43,244 bases of DNA from Streptomyces albicerus (GTDB lineage: Bacteria; Actinomycetota; Actinomycetes; Streptomycetales; Streptomycetaceae). A program made the translations under genes and the position numbers. Location: positions 1-43,244 of the forward strand of contig NZ_VWMY01000010.1 in assembly GCF_008905045.1 (NCBI RefSeq). Direction: 5' to 3'. Under the pieces are notes generated by a model. That model had not been told where the DNA came from, did no database searches, and saw only the letters and a program-made list of their open reading frames with translations. Below, piece by piece: positions 16,685 through 25,047 of the stretch; position 1 is the first letter of the stretch; every line of letters begins with the position of its first letter.

Positions 16685-17469
16685 GCCGGACTCCCGTCAA
16701 GTGCGGTCGGAAAGTGGCGCCGCAGTACGGGCAGCCAACGGTTGGAAGGAAGGTCGGGGCGCAGGGCGGCGAGCCCGGTGCCGTACTTCGACACGGGGCA
16801 GGGCCGGTGCTTCAGCGACCAGAGCAGCCGGTCGGCGCCCGAGCCCGCCCGGCCCGCCTTCGTCTCGACGATGGCCCGGTCCGGGGTCCGCAGTGCGGTC
16901 CCGTCGGGCAGGGCCCAGGTCAGGCCGGTGTCGACGGTCAGGCGGCTCCCGGTGGCCGGGAGGAAGAGCGTCGTACGCCGGTAGTACGTGGTCAGCGCGG
17001 GTACGAAGCGGAAGCGGCCGGAGTTGATCCCGGCCTCGGCGAGCACCGTGTCGGCATACGCCCGGACGTCGGGCCCGAGCCGCCGGACGTCCCCCTCGTA
17101 CGGGATGCGCTGCTTGACCGTGGTGCCTCGCGGGCCCCTCGTCTTGACCTCGAAGTAGTGCCGGCCGGAGTCGAGATACGTACGGATCCGGAGCTTGAAC
17201 CGCCGCCGGCGGCGCCGGGCAGCGCCCAGGTACCCGTCCATCTCCGGGGTGTCGAAGTACACGGACCGGTACGCGAACTCCCGCGCGCCGTCCACGTCCA
17301 GGACCCTCGTGTCCTCGTCGAGGCCGCCCAGGACGAGGGGCAGATCGGCGACCGGCAGCATGTACTTGCGGTCCAGCCGGGTCAACAGCGAGGCCTGCGC
17401 GACGAGTTCGTCGAGCCCGATCGGCCGCAGCGAGCCGACCACCGGCCCGACGGAGTCGAGGGCTGTCAT
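16681..17469 (-). CDS. VTC-domain polyphosphate polymerase-like protein
   Basis: The 262-residue protein consists of one VTC tunnel domain of the triphosphate tunnel metalloenzyme superfamily. The basic and acidic tunnel residues are visible: LTRLDRKYM, YRSVYFDT, FKLRIRTY, HYFEVKTRG, KQRIPYEG, YYRRTT and the metal-binding AIVETKAG. In yeast the equivalent domain of VTC4 makes polyphosphate from ATP; bacterial members are usually annotated as polyphosphate polymerase domains, with activity unproven for most. It overlaps by 4 bp with the gene before it (17466-17469) and the gene after it (16681-16684), both ATGA, forming a three-gene coupled operon. Confidence 0.9.
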   Translation of the reverse strand: MTALDSVGPVVGSLRPIGLDELVAQASLLTRLDRKYMLPVADLPLVLGGLDEDTRVLDVDGAREFAYRSVYFDTPEMDGYLGAARRRRRRFKLRIRTYLDSGRHYFEVKTRGPRGTTVKQRIPYEGDVRRLGPDVRAYADTVLAEAGINSGRFRFVPALTTYYRRTTLFLPATGSRLTVDTGLTWALPDGTALRTPDRAIVETKAGRAGSGADRLLWSLKHRPCPVSKYGTGLAALRPDLPSNRWLPVLRRHFPTALDGSPA

Positions 17470-18140
17470 GCCCGGACTCCGTGCCCGGTAGGGGAGCCGG
17501 TCCGACCGGACTCAGGCCCGACCCCGACCCCCACCCCGGACCCGGACTCGGACCCGGACCCGGACTCGGACTCGGACTTCAGCCTGGCCGCCGGTGAGGC
17601 GGAGGCCACGTACCGGACCTCGACCAGGGTCGTGTCATTGACCAGGTCGATGCCCTTGACCGACAGGTTCACCACCCGCCCGCCCAGCAGCACTTGGAGG
17701 TGCGCGCGCAGGGCCTCCTCGTCGGTGTACGCGGAGTCCAGCCGCAGCTCGCGCTGCCGGTGGCGCGGGAACAGCCGGGGGTGGTCTCCGACGAAGAGCG
17801 TGGCCACGACGAGCATCATCAGCCCGGCGTGGAGGACTCCGACGGACTCGGAGAGGCCGGCCAGCAGTCCGAGGGCCAGCGCCGAGAAGTAGTACGCGAT
17901 CTCCTGGTGCGCGATCTCGTACGACCGCAGCCTGATGATCGACAGGACCCCGAACAGGCCCATTCCCAGGCCGATTCCGACCGACGTGGACCCGAGGATC
18001 ATCGCCACGGCCAGCACGCCGACGTTCACCCCCAGGAACGCGGCCATCAGGTCCCGGCGGTGGTGGCGCGGAAAGTAGATACCGAAGGTCAGTACGGAGA
18101 TGGCGACCAGATCGGCGACCACGAGAAGCAACCGGTCCAT
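17466..18140 (-). CDS. DUF4956 membrane protein, first gene of the VTC operon
   Basis: The 224-residue protein has about four transmembrane helices in the first 125 residues (starting LLLVVADLVAISVLTFGIYF), with the DUF4956 signature GLFGVLSIIRLRSYEIAHQE. A cytoplasmic ferredoxin-like part follows (SAYTDEEALRAHLQVLL, DLVNDTTLVEVRYVA). DUF4956 proteins are nearly always next to VTC polymerases and are thought to be their membrane partner. The tail is low complexity (SESGSGSESGSG then GVGVGVG), coded by a CCCGGACTCGG-type DNA repeat at about 17515-17580, and probably variable between strains. Start supported by GAGGGAGA. Confidence 0.88.
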   Translation of the reverse strand: MDRLLLVVADLVAISVLTFGIYFPRHHRRDLMAAFLGVNVGVLAVAMILGSTSVGIGLGMGLFGVLSIIRLRSYEIAHQEIAYYFSALALGLLAGLSESVGVLHAGLMMLVVATLFVGDHPRLFPRHRQRELRLDSAYTDEEALRAHLQVLLGGRVVNLSVKGIDLVNDTTLVEVRYVASASPAARLKSESESGSGSESGSGVGVGVGPESGRTGSPTGHGVRA

Positions 18141-18217
18141 GTCAGTCGTCTCCCTCGGATCTGCCGTCTTCGCCGGCGTTGAATGCGCTCATGCCAACGA
18201 CAATCCCGGGCCCTCCT

Positions 18218-18299
18218 GTGAACCTCCTTTGCGTCCCCTTAAGGGAAGTTGAGAAGTCCAAAACAAAAACGGGGGGTGAACGCGACCAGGAGGGTGAAC
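18218..18299 (-). promoter_or_regulatory. Three GTTCAC half-sites upstream of the VTC operon
   Basis: On the minus strand GTTCACC occurs at 18293-18299 and 18275-18281, and GGTTCAC at 18218-18224, all upstream of the DUF4956-VTC operon. The first two are 18 nt apart, not the 11 nt of a true PHO box, so PhoP control of this putative polyphosphate operon is only a possibility. A CCCTTAAGGG palindrome (18236-18245) lies among them. Confidence 0.3.
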
Positions 18300-18316
18300 G
18301 CGGCTACGGGCCCCGA

Positions 18317-18344
18317 AGGGGCGCGGGGAACTGCGCGACCAGCC
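18317..18344. repeat. Streptomyces-type GC-rich intergenic repeat
   Basis: AGGGGCGCGGGGAACTGCGC followed by GACCAGCC, identical to the inverted copy at 3168-3198. It lies downstream of the dioxygenase gene and upstream of the VTC operon. Confidence 0.7.
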
Positions 18345-18397
18345 ACGATGGCGCCGCAGACGATCGACGGCACATCGCGGCACTTCCAGCGGAGCGC

Positions 18398-19366
18398 CTA
18401 GGTCGACGCGGAAGCCCCCGGCTGCACCGCGTCACCCGTGCCGTCGTGTGTCGCCTCCGGGTCCACTCCCATCGTGATGGTGCCGATGACGCCCTTCGCG
18501 ATGTCCTTCTTCTTGTACTTGAGCTTGAGGAGACCGCCGGTCGTGCCGGACTGGTCGTAGATCGTGTCCTCGGTGAGCGTCGTGCGCTCGGTGGTGCTCG
18601 TGGAGTACGGCTCGACCTCGGCGGAGGCGAGGACGGACTCCTCGTCGAAGAAGAACTGGCCGGTGTGGCAGGTGTTGCCGCCCTCGTAACCGGCGTCGGT
18701 CCAGCTGCCGTTGACGTGCACCTTGGTGTGGATGTGGACGCAGCGGCCCCGGTACCAGCCCGGGAAGATCGTCTTGAAGGTGACGAAGCCCTGCTTGTCC
18801 GTCTTCCACGTGCCGCGCAGGTAGCGCTTGTCGTCGGTCGGCTCCTCGTGGCTGCCACCGCCGCCGCCCGCGGGCGGGGATCCCGTCGGCGTACCGGACG
18901 GGACGTCGGTGGGCGTTCCGCTGGGCGGCGTGCCGCCGCCACCTCCGCCGGTGGAAAGGTCCTCGTAGCCGGAGTAGAGGCCCAGCGCGTCGCAGTGCCA
19001 GATGTCGACGGCGGCGTTCCTGATCGGTTTGCAGGTCTCGTTGTCGATCACCTTGAGGCGGAGGGTCAGTGGGATGCCCTCCTTTTCCTCGGTGATGTCC
19101 TGCCGGATCTTGTCCGCGTCGATGTAATACGGGCCCTCGGTGGTCTCCGAGGTGAGCTTGTAGCACTCCTCCGAGGAGGTGGAGGAGGCGGTCGGCGATA
19201 CGCCCTTGCCGGTCTTGCTCGTCTGGCCCGCGTTCGCGGTCGCGGCGATCGTGCCGCCCACGCCCACCGCGACGACAGCCGCGCCACCTGCGACAACGAC
19301 CTTGCGCCTCGTGACGTCCCGCTTGTGTTTCGGCCCTTGGGCCGTCTGGTTTTCCGTCATGGGCAT
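18398..19366 (-). CDS. Secreted intradiol ring-cleavage dioxygenase-like protein (Tat substrate)
   Basis: The 322-residue protein starts with a Tat-type signal (DVTRRKVVVAGGAAVVAVGV). The catalytic domain holds the non-haem Fe(III) ligand set of intradiol dioxygenases: Tyr in IWHCDALGLYSGY, and Tyr plus two His in FPGWYRGRCVHIHTKV. A Gly/Pro/Thr-rich insertion (about residues 130-165, GGGGGGTPPSGTPTDVPSGT) splits the domain, as in many exported actinobacterial members whose substrate is not known. The start may be ATG at 19366 or 19360; neither has a good ribosome-binding site, so translation may be weak or leaderless. The mature protein would act outside the cell on catechol-type compounds; that is inference from the family. 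Confidence 0.88.
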   Translation of the reverse strand: MPMTENQTAQGPKHKRDVTRRKVVVAGGAAVVAVGVGGTIAATANAGQTSKTGKGVSPTASSTSSEECYKLTSETTEGPYYIDADKIRQDITEEKEGIPLTLRLKVIDNETCKPIRNAAVDIWHCDALGLYSGYEDLSTGGGGGGTPPSGTPTDVPSGTPTGSPPAGGGGGSHEEPTDDKRYLRGTWKTDKQGFVTFKTIFPGWYRGRCVHIHTKVHVNGSWTDAGYEGGNTCHTGQFFFDEESVLASAEVEPYSTSTTERTTLTEDTIYDQSGTTGGLLKLKYKKKDIAKGVIGTITMGVDPEATHDGTGDAVQPGASAST

Positions 19367-19439
19367 GGAAGTTAGATAAGAAGGCTGTCAGCAGCGTGGG
19401 AAAGGACTGTGCTTTCCCCAGCTTTCCCAGCGAAGGCGA

Positions 19440-19475
19440 AAGGGGCTCGAAATCGACGTCGATTTCGAGCCCCTT
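19440..19475 (-). terminator. Perfect 36-bp palindrome downstream of aspS
   Basis: AAGGGGCTCGAAATCGAC and its reverse complement GTCGATTTCGAGCCCCTT abut with no spacer. The transcript can fold into a long hairpin about 50 nt after the aspS stop, fitting a terminator of aspS. The absence of a loop means it could equally be a cruciform or protein-binding palindrome. Confidence 0.7.
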
Positions 19476-19486
19476 CCCAAGGGAAT

Positions 19487-19505
19487 TCAGGTAAGCCTTT
19501 CCTTA
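19487..19505. promoter_or_regulatory. Candidate iron box between aspS and the dioxygenase
   Basis: TCAGGTAAGCCTTTCCTTA matches TWAGGTWAGSCTWACCTWA at 17 of 19 positions. It is about 120 bp upstream of the start of the iron-dependent dioxygenase, but the palindrome at 19440-19475 lies between. Assignment is by eye only. Confidence 0.4.
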
Positions 19506-19524
19506 CCCAAACCCCTCGTTGTCC

Positions 19525-21288
19525 TTACTTCGGTTGCGGCTTCCGCACCGAAAGATGCAGCTCCCGCAAGCGCGCCTCCTCCAGCTCCGTCGGCGCGCCC
19601 ATCATCAGGTCCTGCGCGTTGCCGTTCAGCGGGAAGGCGATCGTCTCCCGGATGTTCGGCTCGTCGGCGAGGAGCATCACGATGCGGTCGACGCCCGGGG
19701 CGATGCCGCCGTGCGGCGGGGCGCCAAAGCGGAAGGCACGGAGCATGCCCGCGAACTGCTCCTCGACGGTCTCACGGTCGTAGCCCGCGATCTCGAAGGC
19801 CTTGATCATGATGTCGGGCTCGTGGTTCCGGATCGCGCCGGAGGACAGCTCGACGCCGTTGCAGACGATGTCGTACTGCCAGCCCAGGATCTCCAGCGGG
19901 TCCTGCGTCTGCAGGGCCTCCAGACCGCCCTGCGGCATCGAGAAGGGGTTGTGCGAGAAGTCGATCCTGCCGGTCTCCTCGTCCTTCTCGTACATCGGGA
20001 AGTCGACGATCCAGCAGAAGCGGAAGACGTTCTCCTCGAAGTGCCCGGCACGCTTGGCGGCTTCCACCCGCACCGCGCCCATGATCTTCGAGACCTCTTC
20101 GAACTCGCCCGCGCCGAAGAACACCGCGTGGCCGGCCGACAGCGACAGGCGCTTCGTCAGCTCCGCGACGTTCTCCTCGGTCAGGAACTTCGCGATCGGG
20201 CCCGTCAGCGAGCCGTCCTCGGTCACCCGGACCCAGGCCAGGCCCTTCGCGCCCTGCGAGACCGCGAAGTCACCCAGCTGGTCGAAGAACTTCCGGGGCT
20301 GTGCGGACACGTCCGGCACCGGCAGGGCGCGTACGTGCTTGCCCGCGAAGGCCTTGAACTCCGAGCCCTCGAAGATGTCGGTGATGTCGACGAGCTCCAG
20401 CTGGGCCCGCAGGTCCGGCTTGTCGGAGCCGTACTTCAGCATCGCCTCGCGGAACGGGATGCGCGGGAACGGGGACGTCACATGACGGCCGTTGCCGAAC
20501 TCCTCGAACAGCTCCGTCATCAGCTTCTCGATCGGCTGGAAGACGTCCTCCTGCTCGACGAAGGACATCTCCACGTCGAGCTGGTAGAACTCGCCCGGCG
20601 AACGGTCCGCGCGCGCGTCCTCGTCACGGAAGCAGGGCGCGATCTGGAAGTACCGGTCGAAGCCCGAGATCATCAGCAGCTGCTTGAACTGCTGCGGAGC
20701 CTGGGGGAGGGCGTAGAACTTGCCCGGGTTCAGGCGCGACGGTACGACGAAGTCGCGGGCGCCCTCCGGGGAGGTGGCGCTGAGGATCGGCGTCGCCATC
20801 TCGTTGAAGCCCAGCGCCGTCATCTTGTGGCGGATGGCCGAGATGACCGACGTACGCAGCAGGATGTTGCGGTGCATGCGCTCGCGGCGCAGGTCGAGGA
20901 AGCGGTACTCCAGGCGCCGCTCCTCGTTCACCCCGTCCTCGGCGTTGATCGTGAAGGGCAGCGGGGCGGCCGCGCCGAGCAGCTCGACCTCGCTCACCTC
21001 GACCTCGATCTCGCCGGTCGGCAGGTCCGCGTTCACGTTCTCCGTGCCGCGCGAGACGACCTTGCCGTCGACGCGGACCGTCGACTCCTTGGAGAGCTTG
21101 TCGAGGGCCTCGTACGCGGGGGTGCCGGGGCGGGCGACGAGCTGCGTGATGCCGTAGTGGTCGCGCAGATCGATGAAGAGGATGCCGCCCAGGTCTCGGC
21201 GATTGTGCAGCCAGCCGCTCAGCCGGACGTCGGTGCCGACGTCAGAGGCGCGGAGCTCGCCGCAGGTGTGGGACCTGTACCGATGCAT
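19525..21288 (-). CDS. aspS: Aspartyl-tRNA synthetase
   Basis: The 587-residue protein is a bacterial-type class IIb synthetase. Features in order: OB-fold anticodon-binding domain ([20 protein letters not shown]), motif 2 ([19 protein letters not shown]), the GAD insertion domain (about 290-410) and motif 3 ([14 protein letters not shown]). It charges tRNA-Asp, and as in many actinobacteria might also serve tRNA-Asn; no AsnRS is seen in the window. The ATG at 21288 gives the standard N-terminus [15 protein letters not shown]. It is followed by a strong palindrome and preceded by a parS-like site. Confidence 0.97.
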   Translation of the reverse strand: MHRYRSHTCGELRASDVGTDVRLSGWLHNRRDLGGILFIDLRDHYGITQLVARPGTPAYEALDKLSKESTVRVDGKVVSRGTENVNADLPTGEIEVEVSEVELLGAAAPLPFTINAEDGVNEERRLEYRFLDLRRERMHRNILLRTSVISAIRHKMTALGFNEMATPILSATSPEGARDFVVPSRLNPGKFYALPQAPQQFKQLLMISGFDRYFQIAPCFRDEDARADRSPGEFYQLDVEMSFVEQEDVFQPIEKLMTELFEEFGNGRHVTSPFPRIPFREAMLKYGSDKPDLRAQLELVDITDIFEGSEFKAFAGKHVRALPVPDVSAQPRKFFDQLGDFAVSQGAKGLAWVRVTEDGSLTGPIAKFLTEENVAELTKRLSLSAGHAVFFGAGEFEEVSKIMGAVRVEAAKRAGHFEENVFRFCWIVDFPMYEKDEETGRIDFSHNPFSMPQGGLEALQTQDPLEILGWQYDIVCNGVELSSGAIRNHEPDIMIKAFEIAGYDRETVEEQFAGMLRAFRFGAPPHGGIAPGVDRIVMLLADEPNIRETIAFPLNGNAQDLMMGAPTELEEARLRELHLSVRKPQPK

Positions 21289-21320
21289 CGTCGTTCATCC
21301 AGTCTTCGCGGATCGGGGGC

Positions 21321-21336
21321 TGTTTCACGTGGAACG
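21321..21336. promoter_or_regulatory. parS-like ParB binding site
   Basis: TGTTTCACGTGGAACG differs from the parS consensus TGTTTCACGTGAAACA at two positions and keeps the core GTTTCACGTGRAAC palindrome. It lies 33 bp upstream of aspS. In Streptomyces about twenty such sites cluster around oriC and organise the ParB segregation complex, so this supports an origin-proximal position. Confidence 0.75.
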
Positions 21337-21533
21337 TCCGGGCCGAGACCCGGATCCCCCAAGGGTACCGGCCGCCCCAAGATCGCCGTCCGCAATAGTT
21401 GCCGGAGTTCGGTGGGCGTGGTGCGAGCGCGAGCTACGGGAGCCCCGTGGGCGCGGTGCGAGCGCGGGATGCCCACCCCGCGCCTCACCTGCCTCAGTGG
21501 CACCGTTCGTTCACCTCTTCATACAGTGGGTCA

Positions 21534-23810
21534 ATGCGCACCGGTGATCCCCTTCCCTCTGTAGGGGACGTCCTCGCCACTCTCGCCACCGGCCTGTGGA
21601 GGTGGGACGACGCTGCCGGGAAGGTCACCCTCGACGCCGAGGCTTCCCGGCTCCTCGGCCTGCCCGCGGAGCCGACCGTACTCACGGAGGCGGGCGCACG
21701 CGCCCGCTTCCACCCCGTCGACTGGAACGAGGTCAACGGCGTCGTACAGCTCGCCGCCGCCGAGGGCACGCTCGCCGAGCTGCGCCTGCGGGTCATGGAC
21801 GAGCAGGGCCGCGTGATCCGTACCGTACGCAGCCGCTCCAAGCCGTCGTTCGACCGCCAGACCGGTACGTACCAGCTGATCGGGACCCTTCAGGAGGTCA
21901 CCGAGCCGCCGCCGGGCACCGCCGCGCGTACACCCGTGACGGGTGACTGGCGGCGCTCGCGTGAGGCGTTCCTGCTGGACGCGGGGCGGGCGCTGGCCGA
22001 GGCGCGGTCCACGGAGGAGGTGCTGCGGGTCGCGGCCGGCCTGTCGATGCCCGGCTTCTCGCCGGACGGGCTCGCGGTCTTCGGCGCGGAGGGCGACCGG
22101 CTGACGGTCATCGGCCACCACGGGCACAGGCCGGGGGACGAGGACCCGTTCTCCCACATGCCGCTGGACACGGACTATCCGGCCGCGGAGGTCGTACGCA
22201 CGGGCCGTGCCGTCTATCTCTCCTCGCCGGACCACTACCGCGGCCGCTATCCGGCCGCCTGGCCGCTCGCCCAGCACTTCGGCCGCCAGTCCTGGGCGTT
22301 TCTGCCGCTCACGGTCGCGGGGCGCACGATGGGCGCGTGGATGGCGGCCTTCACGTACCCGGTCACGTTCACGCCGGACGAGCGCTCCGTGCTGACGACG
22401 GTGGCGCGGATGCTGGCCCAGGCTCTCTCGCGCGCCGGGCTCGCCGAGTCCGAGCGGGAGCTCACGGACGGCCTCCAGCGCTCGATGCTGCCCACGCTGG
22501 GGCCGCAGATCCCCGGGATGAGCGTCGCGGCCCGGTACGTGCCCACGGGCGGCGGGCTCCAGGTGGGCGGCGACTGGTACGACATGATCCCGCTGCCCGG
22601 CGGCAGCTCCCGGACCAGCCCGGGAGGAGGCCGCTTCGCCCTTGTCATCGGCGACGTCCAGGGCCATGACGTACGCGCCGCCGGGCTGATGGGCCAGCTC
22701 CGGATAGCGCTGCGGGCGTACGCCTCCGAGGGCCACCGCCCGGACGCGGTCCTCTCACGCGCCTCGCGCTTCCTGTACGGGATCACGTACGACGAGGAGA
22801 TAACCGACCTGCGCTTCGCGACCTGCCTGTACGTCGAGGTCGACCCGGAGAGCGGAGTGCTCGAGATAGCCAGGGCCGGGCATCCGGACCCGGCGATACG
22901 CATGGCCGACGGGACCGTGCTGACCCGGCCCACCGCGGGCGGGCTGCCGCTCGGCATCGACCCGGACGCCGACTATCCGACGACGCGGCTCGTCCTGGAG
23001 CCCGGCGAGACCATGCTGATCTGCACGGACGGGCTCATCGAGACCGGCGGACACGACCTGGACACCGGCTGGCACCGTATCCGCAAGATCCTGGAGAACC
23101 ACGACGGCGACATGGAGGCCCTCGCCGACGCGCTGGTCCAGGCCGTGCACGGGCCCTCCTCGCACCACACGACCGGGCCGCTGGTGGACCGCCGCGAGGA
23201 CGACATAGCGGTGCTGCTGCTGTGCCGATCGGGGGAGGGGTGCGGTTGCGACGACACCCTGACCGAGCGGCCGGCCGTACGCCGCACCGTCGTGACCGTC
23301 GCGCAGGCAGAGCACGAGCGGGTCGCGGGAGCCAGGCAGCAGCTGCGGGAGTTCCTGCACGACTGGGCCTCCGCCGACCAGGTCGACTCGGCGGTACTGC
23401 TGGTCTCCGAGATGGTCACGAACGTACTCGTCCACACGGACGCGGACGCGCTGCTCGTCGCCGAGATGACGGGCCAGGCGGGGTCCCGCCGGATGCGGAT
23501 CCACGTGACGGACGGAAGCGACGACCTCCCCCACAAGCGTCATCCCGGCGAAATGGCGTCCTCCGGGCGGGGTCTGGTGCTGATGGAGCTGCTCGCGGAC
23601 GCGTGGGGGGTGGATCCGCGTGGTGAGGGGAAGAGCATCTGGTTCGAGCTCTACGAGGAGGGGTCGGAGTCCGGCGAGGAGGGGGAGCCGGGGGGTTCCG
23701 GGGGCTCTGGAGTTTCCGGGGGTTCCGGCGTTGCCGAGGATTCCGGGATTGCTGAGGACTCCGGGGAGCCCGGAGCATCCGGAGTGGTCGGGGTCTCCGA
23801 AGACGCGTAA
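21534..23810 (+). CDS. PAS-GAF-SpoIIE phosphatase-HATPase signalling protein
   Basis: The 758-residue soluble protein has a PAS domain (about 1-115; WRWDDAAGKVTLDAEASRLL), a GAF domain (about 150-300), a PP2C/SpoIIE phosphatase (about 315-545; LQRSMLPTL, VGGDWYDM, VIGDVQGHDVRAAGLMGQLR, CTDGLIETGG) and an anti-sigma-type histidine-kinase ATPase (about 590-700; SEMVTNVLVHT, SSGRGLVLMELLADAW). Metal-binding Asp residues are retained. The layout suggests a switch that both phosphorylates and dephosphorylates STAS-type anti-sigma antagonists. The tail after about residue 705 is Gly/Ser/Glu low complexity (GGSGGSGVSGGSGVAEDSG) and overlaps the opposite-strand permease gene by 160 bp. ATG at 21534 begins the PAS domain. 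Confidence 0.92.
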   Translation: MRTGDPLPSVGDVLATLATGLWRWDDAAGKVTLDAEASRLLGLPAEPTVLTEAGARARFHPVDWNEVNGVVQLAAAEGTLAELRLRVMDEQGRVIRTVRSRSKPSFDRQTGTYQLIGTLQEVTEPPPGTAARTPVTGDWRRSREAFLLDAGRALAEARSTEEVLRVAAGLSMPGFSPDGLAVFGAEGDRLTVIGHHGHRPGDEDPFSHMPLDTDYPAAEVVRTGRAVYLSSPDHYRGRYPAAWPLAQHFGRQSWAFLPLTVAGRTMGAWMAAFTYPVTFTPDERSVLTTVARMLAQALSRAGLAESERELTDGLQRSMLPTLGPQIPGMSVAARYVPTGGGLQVGGDWYDMIPLPGGSSRTSPGGGRFALVIGDVQGHDVRAAGLMGQLRIALRAYASEGHRPDAVLSRASRFLYGITYDEEITDLRFATCLYVEVDPESGVLEIARAGHPDPAIRMADGTVLTRPTAGGLPLGIDPDADYPTTRLVLEPGETMLICTDGLIETGGHDLDTGWHRIRKILENHDGDMEALADALVQAVHGPSSHHTTGPLVDRREDDIAVLLLCRSGEGCGCDDTLTERPAVRRTVVTVAQAEHERVAGARQQLREFLHDWASADQVDSAVLLVSEMVTNVLVHTDADALLVAEMTGQAGSRRMRIHVTDGSDDLPHKRHPGEMASSGRGLVLMELLADAWGVDPRGEGKSIWFELYEEGSESGEEGEPGGSGGSGVSGGSGVAEDSGIAEDSGEPGASGVVGVSEDA

Positions 23811-24850
23811 CGCACTCTCAGTTCCGCGACCACGCCGAACGCCGCCGCCGTCAGCGGCACCGCCAGCAGCATCCCGAGGACCCCCGCCACCGACGCGCCC
23901 GCGGTGATGGCCAGCATGACGACGGCGGGGTGCATCTGGACGGTCCGGCTCTGGATCATCGGCTGCAGCACATGCCCCTCGAGCACCTGCACGGCCAGCA
24001 CGACGCCCAGCGCCCACAGCGCGATCACGAAGCCGCGGTCCGCGAGGGCCACCAGGATCGCCACCGCACCGGAGAGGAAAGCGCCCAGATACGGGATGTA
24101 CGCGCCGACGAACACGAGCGCGCCGAGCCCGACCGCCCCCGGTACCCCCAGCACGACCAGCCCCACGGTGATGCAGATCGCGTCGATGAGCGCGATGAAC
24201 GTCGTCCCGCGCATGAACCCCTCGACGGCCTGGTACGCGCGCCGCGCCATCGCCTCGACCGTGTCCCCCGAGCCCTGGGGCACCAGCGCGCGCAGGGTTC
24301 CGGCCGCCCGGTGCGAGTCCCGCAGGAAGAAGAAGACGAGCAGCAGCGCGAGGACGGCCATGGCGATCGCCTCGCCCACGACGCTGATCCCGCTGATCAC
24401 ACCGGACGCCGCCGTCCCGCCGAACTTGCTCAGCAGCTCCTTGGCGTTGGAGGCGAGGTCGTCGAGTGAGGTGCCGGCCGCCCCGAAGTGCTCGGACAGC
24501 GACTCGGCGGCCTGCTTGAGCGAGGCGATGATCTCGTCACCGGTGTCGATCAGCGCGGCGACGACGATGTACACGGCCCCGCCCACGACGGCGACCACGG
24601 CGGCGCACGTCACCCCGGCCGCGATCGACCGGTTCACCTTCGCCCTCACCAGCCGCCGGTACAGCGGCCCGAGCAGCGCCGTCCCGAGCAACGCGAGCAG
24701 CACCGGCACCACGGCCGTCCTGAACTCCGCGCACAGCCGCACCCCGACCACCACGACACCGGTGACCAGCAGCGCGACGACACACCAGGCGGCCACGCGA
24801 CGAACGGGTTCGGGCAGGAGCCGGGCGGATTCGGGAAGGAGGGGCTGCAC
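23651..24850 (-). CDS. AI-2E family transporter (permease)
   Basis: The roughly 400-residue protein has about eight transmembrane helices in the order of the AI-2E (PerM) family: three N-terminal helices, a long soluble segment (DTGDEIIASLKQAAESLSEHF), then FVGAYIPYLGAFLSG and the terminal block LEGHVLQPMIQSRTVQMHPAV with LAITAGASVAGVLGMLLAVP. Family members export small molecules or sodium; the substrate is unknown. The C-terminal 55 residues are Pro/Ser/Glu rich (SATPEPPETPEPPEPPGSP) and overlap the phosphatase gene on the other strand. The start is uncertain: GTG at 24850 (GGTGGAGG directly before it) gives a normal N-terminus, while an upstream in-frame start at 25036 would add 62 residues of poor character. 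Confidence 0.85.
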   Translation of the reverse strand: MQPLLPESARLLPEPVRRVAAWCVVALLVTGVVVVGVRLCAEFRTAVVPVLLALLGTALLGPLYRRLVRAKVNRSIAAGVTCAAVVAVVGGAVYIVVAALIDTGDEIIASLKQAAESLSEHFGAAGTSLDDLASNAKELLSKFGGTAASGVISGISVVGEAIAMAVLALLLVFFFLRDSHRAAGTLRALVPQGSGDTVEAMARRAYQAVEGFMRGTTFIALIDAICITVGLVVLGVPGAVGLGALVFVGAYIPYLGAFLSGAVAILVALADRGFVIALWALGVVLAVQVLEGHVLQPMIQSRTVQMHPAVVMLAITAGASVAGVLGMLLAVPLTAAAFGVVAELRVRYASSETPTTPDAPGSPESSAIPESSATPEPPETPEPPEPPGSPSSPDSDPSS

Positions 24851-25047
24851 GCCTCCACCTGACCATGCGTCAGGCGCGGCGGCGCTCCGGGAGGGCTGAA
24901 AGGGGGAGAGGCCGTCGCGGAAACGACAAGCCGAGAAGGCCGGCGGAGAAGAGCAAAGAAGGCAAGCGGAGGAGAAGGCCGACGGAGAAGACAACAGGAC
25001 AGACACAGGACGGATCAGGGGGAAGCTGCCCCGCACACGGGTGCGCG

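Noticed and set aside
18275..18299. A true PHO box upstream of the VTC operon
   Set aside because: The two GTTCACC units are 18 nt apart, whereas PhoP direct repeats need 11-nt spacing; kept only as half-sites.
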